Below, one piece after another: positions 62,326-64,000 of a stretch of DNA of 64,000 nt. The notes below the pieces were generated by a model. That model did not search any database, had not been told where the DNA came from, and worked only from the letters and a program-made list of their open reading frames with translations. Source of the stretch: Paracoccus laeviglucosivorans (GTDB lineage: Bacteria; Pseudomonadota; Alphaproteobacteria; Rhodobacterales; Rhodobacteraceae); assembly GCF_900182695.1 (NCBI RefSeq), contig NZ_FXTK01000018.1:23085-87084 (forward strand), in the 5' to 3' direction. A program made the position numbers and the translations under genes. Each line of letters starts with the position of its first letter. The stretch's first letter is position 1.

Positions 62326-63204
62326 CTAGTTCCACGGCGATGGCAGCAGGTCCAGCGGGATCTTCAGATAGCGACGGCCATCGCTTTCGGGTTCGGGCAG
62401 GCGGCCACCATTGATGTTGACCTGCAGCGCATGCAGGATCAGGCGGGGCATGGGCAGGCCCGCGTCGCGCGCCTTCCGCGCTGCCACGAAATCCGCCCGC
62501 GTCAGGTATTTCGAGATATGGCTGTTCGTCGCCCGCTGCTCTGCCACAGTGGATTCCCAGCGTGCCTCGCGCCCGCCATGGCAATAGTCGTGGCCGGTAA
62601 AGATGCGCGTGGTATCGGGCAGGGACAGGATGGCCTGGATCGAATCCCAAAGCGCATCCGCGCTGCCGCCGGGGAAATCGGCCCGCGCCGTGCCGCTGTC
62701 GGGCATGAACAGCGTGTCATGCACAAAGGCCGCATCGCCCACGACATAGCTGACCGAGGCGAGCGTATGGCCCGCCGACAGCATCACCCGCGCCTTTAGC
62801 CCGCCGATGCGAAAGGTTTCGCCATCCGCGAACAGGTGGTCCCATTGCCGCCCGTCACAGGGCAGGTCGGGCAGATTATAGAAATCCTGCCAAAGCTTCT
62901 GCACCTCGCGCACCCGTTCGCCGATGGCGGTCGGTGCGCCGGTCTTTTGGTGCAGATAGGCGGCGGCGGAAAAATGGTCGGCATGGGGGTGGGTGTCCAG
63001 AATCCACTGCACCGTCAGCCCGTGCTGCGCCACGAAGCCCAGCAGCCGATCGGCCTGAATGGTCGCCGTCGCGCCGGATTTTTCGTCATAATCCAGCACC
63101 GGGTCGATGATGGCGCATCGCCGCGTGGCGGGGTCCGTCACGATATATTGGATCGACCCGCTAGTCGGTTCATAGAAGCCTGTCACCTCTGGCGCGCCGA
63201 TCAT
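62326..63204 (-). CDS. MBL-fold persulfide dioxygenase-like hydrolase (Blh/ETHE1-like)
   Basis: The 292-residue protein is a metallo-beta-lactamase-fold protein with ILDTHPHADHFSAAAYL near residue 80 (metal HxHxDH), SAGHTLASVSYVVG near 145, VHDTLFMPDSGTARADFPGG and IFTGHDYCHGG with the later metal ligands. The TARAD and GHDY elements are shared with ETHE1 persulfide dioxygenases and with the Blh protein of BigR operons, which handle sulfide-derived persulfide. ATG 63204 follows AAGGAT. The upstream region has repeated GGAAT and an A/T-rich -10, consistent with a sulfide-responsive repressor, but no regulator gene is adjacent. Confidence 0.82.
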   Translation of the reverse strand: MIGAPEVTGFYEPTSGSIQYIVTDPATRRCAIIDPVLDYDEKSGATATIQADRLLGFVAQHGLTVQWILDTHPHADHFSAAAYLHQKTGAPTAIGERVREVQKLWQDFYNLPDLPCDGRQWDHLFADGETFRIGGLKARVMLSAGHTLASVSYVVGDAAFVHDTLFMPDSGTARADFPGGSADALWDSIQAILSLPDTTRIFTGHDYCHGGREARWESTVAEQRATNSHISKYLTRADFVAARKARDAGLPMPRLILHALQVNINGGRLPEPESDGRRYLKIPLDLLPSPWN

Positions 63205-63240
63205 GGAATATCCTTCTATGCTTCGGGAATATATCGGAAT
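63205..63240 (-). promoter_or_regulatory. Promoter region with repeated GGAAT elements upstream of the metallo-hydrolase gene
   Basis: GGAAT occurs at 63205-63209, 63226-63230 and 63236-63240 (ATTCC on the minus strand), around TATATT at 63233-63228 that could be the -10 element. A/T-rich sites with ATTC/GAAT elements are known for BigR/SqrR-type ArsR repressors; assignment here is tentative. Confidence 0.3.
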
Positions 63241-63319
63241 TTCATCCGTCATATACCTGTTGGCGCGGGGCTGGGCAACTACGCTTCAATTGCCCGCGAC
63301 CAAGTGGCGCAAAATGAAA

Positions 63320-63350
63320 CGGGGCGGATGGGAATGACCCATCCGCCCCG
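63320..63350 (-). terminator. Terminator of the pyruvate carboxylase gene
   Basis: A perfect 13-bp stem (63320-63332 with 63338-63350) with loop AATGA begins 20 bases after the minus-strand stop and is followed by GTTTCATTTTG. It is long and very stable. Confidence 0.75.
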
Positions 63351-63370
63351 CCAGTCAAAAAGTCTGCGCG

Positions 63371-64000
63371 TTATTCGATTTCGACCAGCAGATCCTTGGC
63401 GTCGATGCCTTGTCCTGCGCTGACATGCAGGGCCTTGACCACGCCTGCGCGGTCGGCATGCAGGCCGGTTTCCATCTTCATCGCCTCGATGGTCAGCAGC
63501 AGATCGCCCGGATTGACCTTTTGGCCCTGCGCCACCGCGACCGAGGCGACGACGCCCGGCATCGGCGCCCCGATATGGCCGTCATTCGCCGGATCGGCCT
63601 TGGGCCGGGCGGCGGTCTGCGATTTCACCAGACGGTTCGGCACGCGGATCACGCGCGGCTGGCCGTTCAGGTCGAAGAACACCCGCACATCGCCATTCTC
63701 ATCGGTGTCGCCGATGGTCTGCAGCCGGATTTCCAACGTCTTGCCGGGGTCGATTTCAGCCGCGATCTCCTCACCCGGTTCCATGCCGTAGAAAAAGGTG
63801 CGGGTCGGCAGGGTGCGGACCGGGCCATAGGTTTCGTGCCGCGCCATGTAATCGGTAAAGACCTTGGGATACATCAGGTAGCCGTTCAGATCTTCGTCGT
63901 CGATCTCGGTCCCCAGATCGGCGGCCAGCTTGGCGCGGGTCGCTTCCAGGTCCACGGGCGGCATCGAGGCACCGGGACGGGTCGTCAGCGGCGCCTCGCC
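63371..64000 (-). CDS. pyc: Pyruvate carboxylase, C-terminal part (cut by window edge)
   Basis: The visible 209 residues are the C-terminal end of a pyruvate carboxylase: the end of the carboxyltransferase/allosteric region (DLNGYLMYPKVFTDYMARHE, RTFFYGMEPGEEI) and the biotinyl domain, with the biotin lysine in TIEAMKMETG about 35 residues from the end. The enzyme makes oxaloacetate from pyruvate to refill the TCA cycle. The frame is open at 64000, so the N-terminal biotin carboxylase part lies outside. FYGMEPGEE is typical of Pyc rather than propionyl-CoA carboxylase alpha subunits. Confidence 0.93.
   Translation of the reverse strand, partial: GEAPLTTRPGASMPPVDLEATRAKLAADLGTEIDDEDLNGYLMYPKVFTDYMARHETYGPVRTLPTRTFFYGMEPGEEIAAEIDPGKTLEIRLQTIGDTDENGDVRVFFDLNGQPRVIRVPNRLVKSQTAARPKADPANDGHIGAPMPGVVASVAVAQGQKVNPGDLLLTIEAMKMETGLHADRAGVVKALHVSAGQGIDAKDLLVEIE

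Overview
The window is 64 kb of high-GC, gene-dense bacterial DNA that looks like a chromosome segment of an alphaproteobacterium of the Rhodobacteraceae, most likely Paracoccus or a close relative. Reasons: strong GC bias at third positions, many ATGA/GTGA stop-start overlaps, a complete fructose PTS with an IIA-HPr-EI fusion, FlbT/FlaF flagellar regulators, an LdtR-like MarR protein, a PutA/Lrp-type pair and DctABD next to one another. I saw no tRNA, rRNA, insertion sequence, phage gene or CRISPR array.

Layout. 1-455: 5' end of a malonyl-CoA synthetase gene (minus strand). 674-5862: minus-strand sugar ABC transporter operon (binding protein, fused ATPase, two permeases) ending in an SMP-30/gluconolactonase gene. 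It is divergent from a cytosolic GAF histidine kinase/response regulator pair (6068-7998). 7995-10134: a GntR regulator with two tandem winged helices, divergent from a malate/L-lactate dehydrogenase-family oxidoreductase. 10264-18666: a hexonate/hexuronate catabolic operon of FadR-type regulator, TRAP transporter DctPQM, L-idonate 5-dehydrogenase-like enzyme, UxuA, UxuB and a second Zn-dehydrogenase of the L-galactonate/L-gulonate type. 18668-25009: FruR-like LacI repressor divergent from fruBKA.

25151-32352: a short TonB-like protein, then dctA divergent from dctBD, then a TonB-dependent receptor. DctD lacks the GAFTGA loop and the Walker B glutamate needed for sigma-54 activation, although two good DctD-type upstream sites are present. 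32361-36842: MarR regulator, Tex, pyridoxal kinase, MOSC protein. 36934-40684: class Ib ribonucleotide reductase operon nrdHIEF with NrdR-like boxes far upstream. 41158-48055: glyoxalase I, LdtR-like regulator, SdhE, aspartate aminotransferase, a small unknown protein, a LysR regulator, aspartase, a HypT-like LysR regulator and an Lrp-type regulator divergent from putA (48167-51715).

51859-57056: a small isolated flagellar group (DUF1217 protein, flbT, flaF, flagellin, a small unknown, a short FlgJ-like rod-binding protein, fliK, flgD). No export, motor or ring genes are with it. 57074-61171: an EfeUOB-type iron uptake operon with two imelysin-type EfeO/EfeM paralogues. 61313-64000: glutathionyl-hydroquinone reductase, a persulfide dioxygenase-like metallo-hydrolase and the 3' end of pyruvate carboxylase.

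Taken together the segment is mostly carbon-source uptake and catabolism (sugars, hexonates, fructose, C4-dicarboxylates, aspartate, proline), each set lying next to its own regulator, plus iron uptake, DNA precursor synthesis and part of a flagellum. The most unusual observation is the degenerate DctD AAA+ domain paired with intact DctD-like binding sites and no recognisable sigma-54 promoter at dctA.
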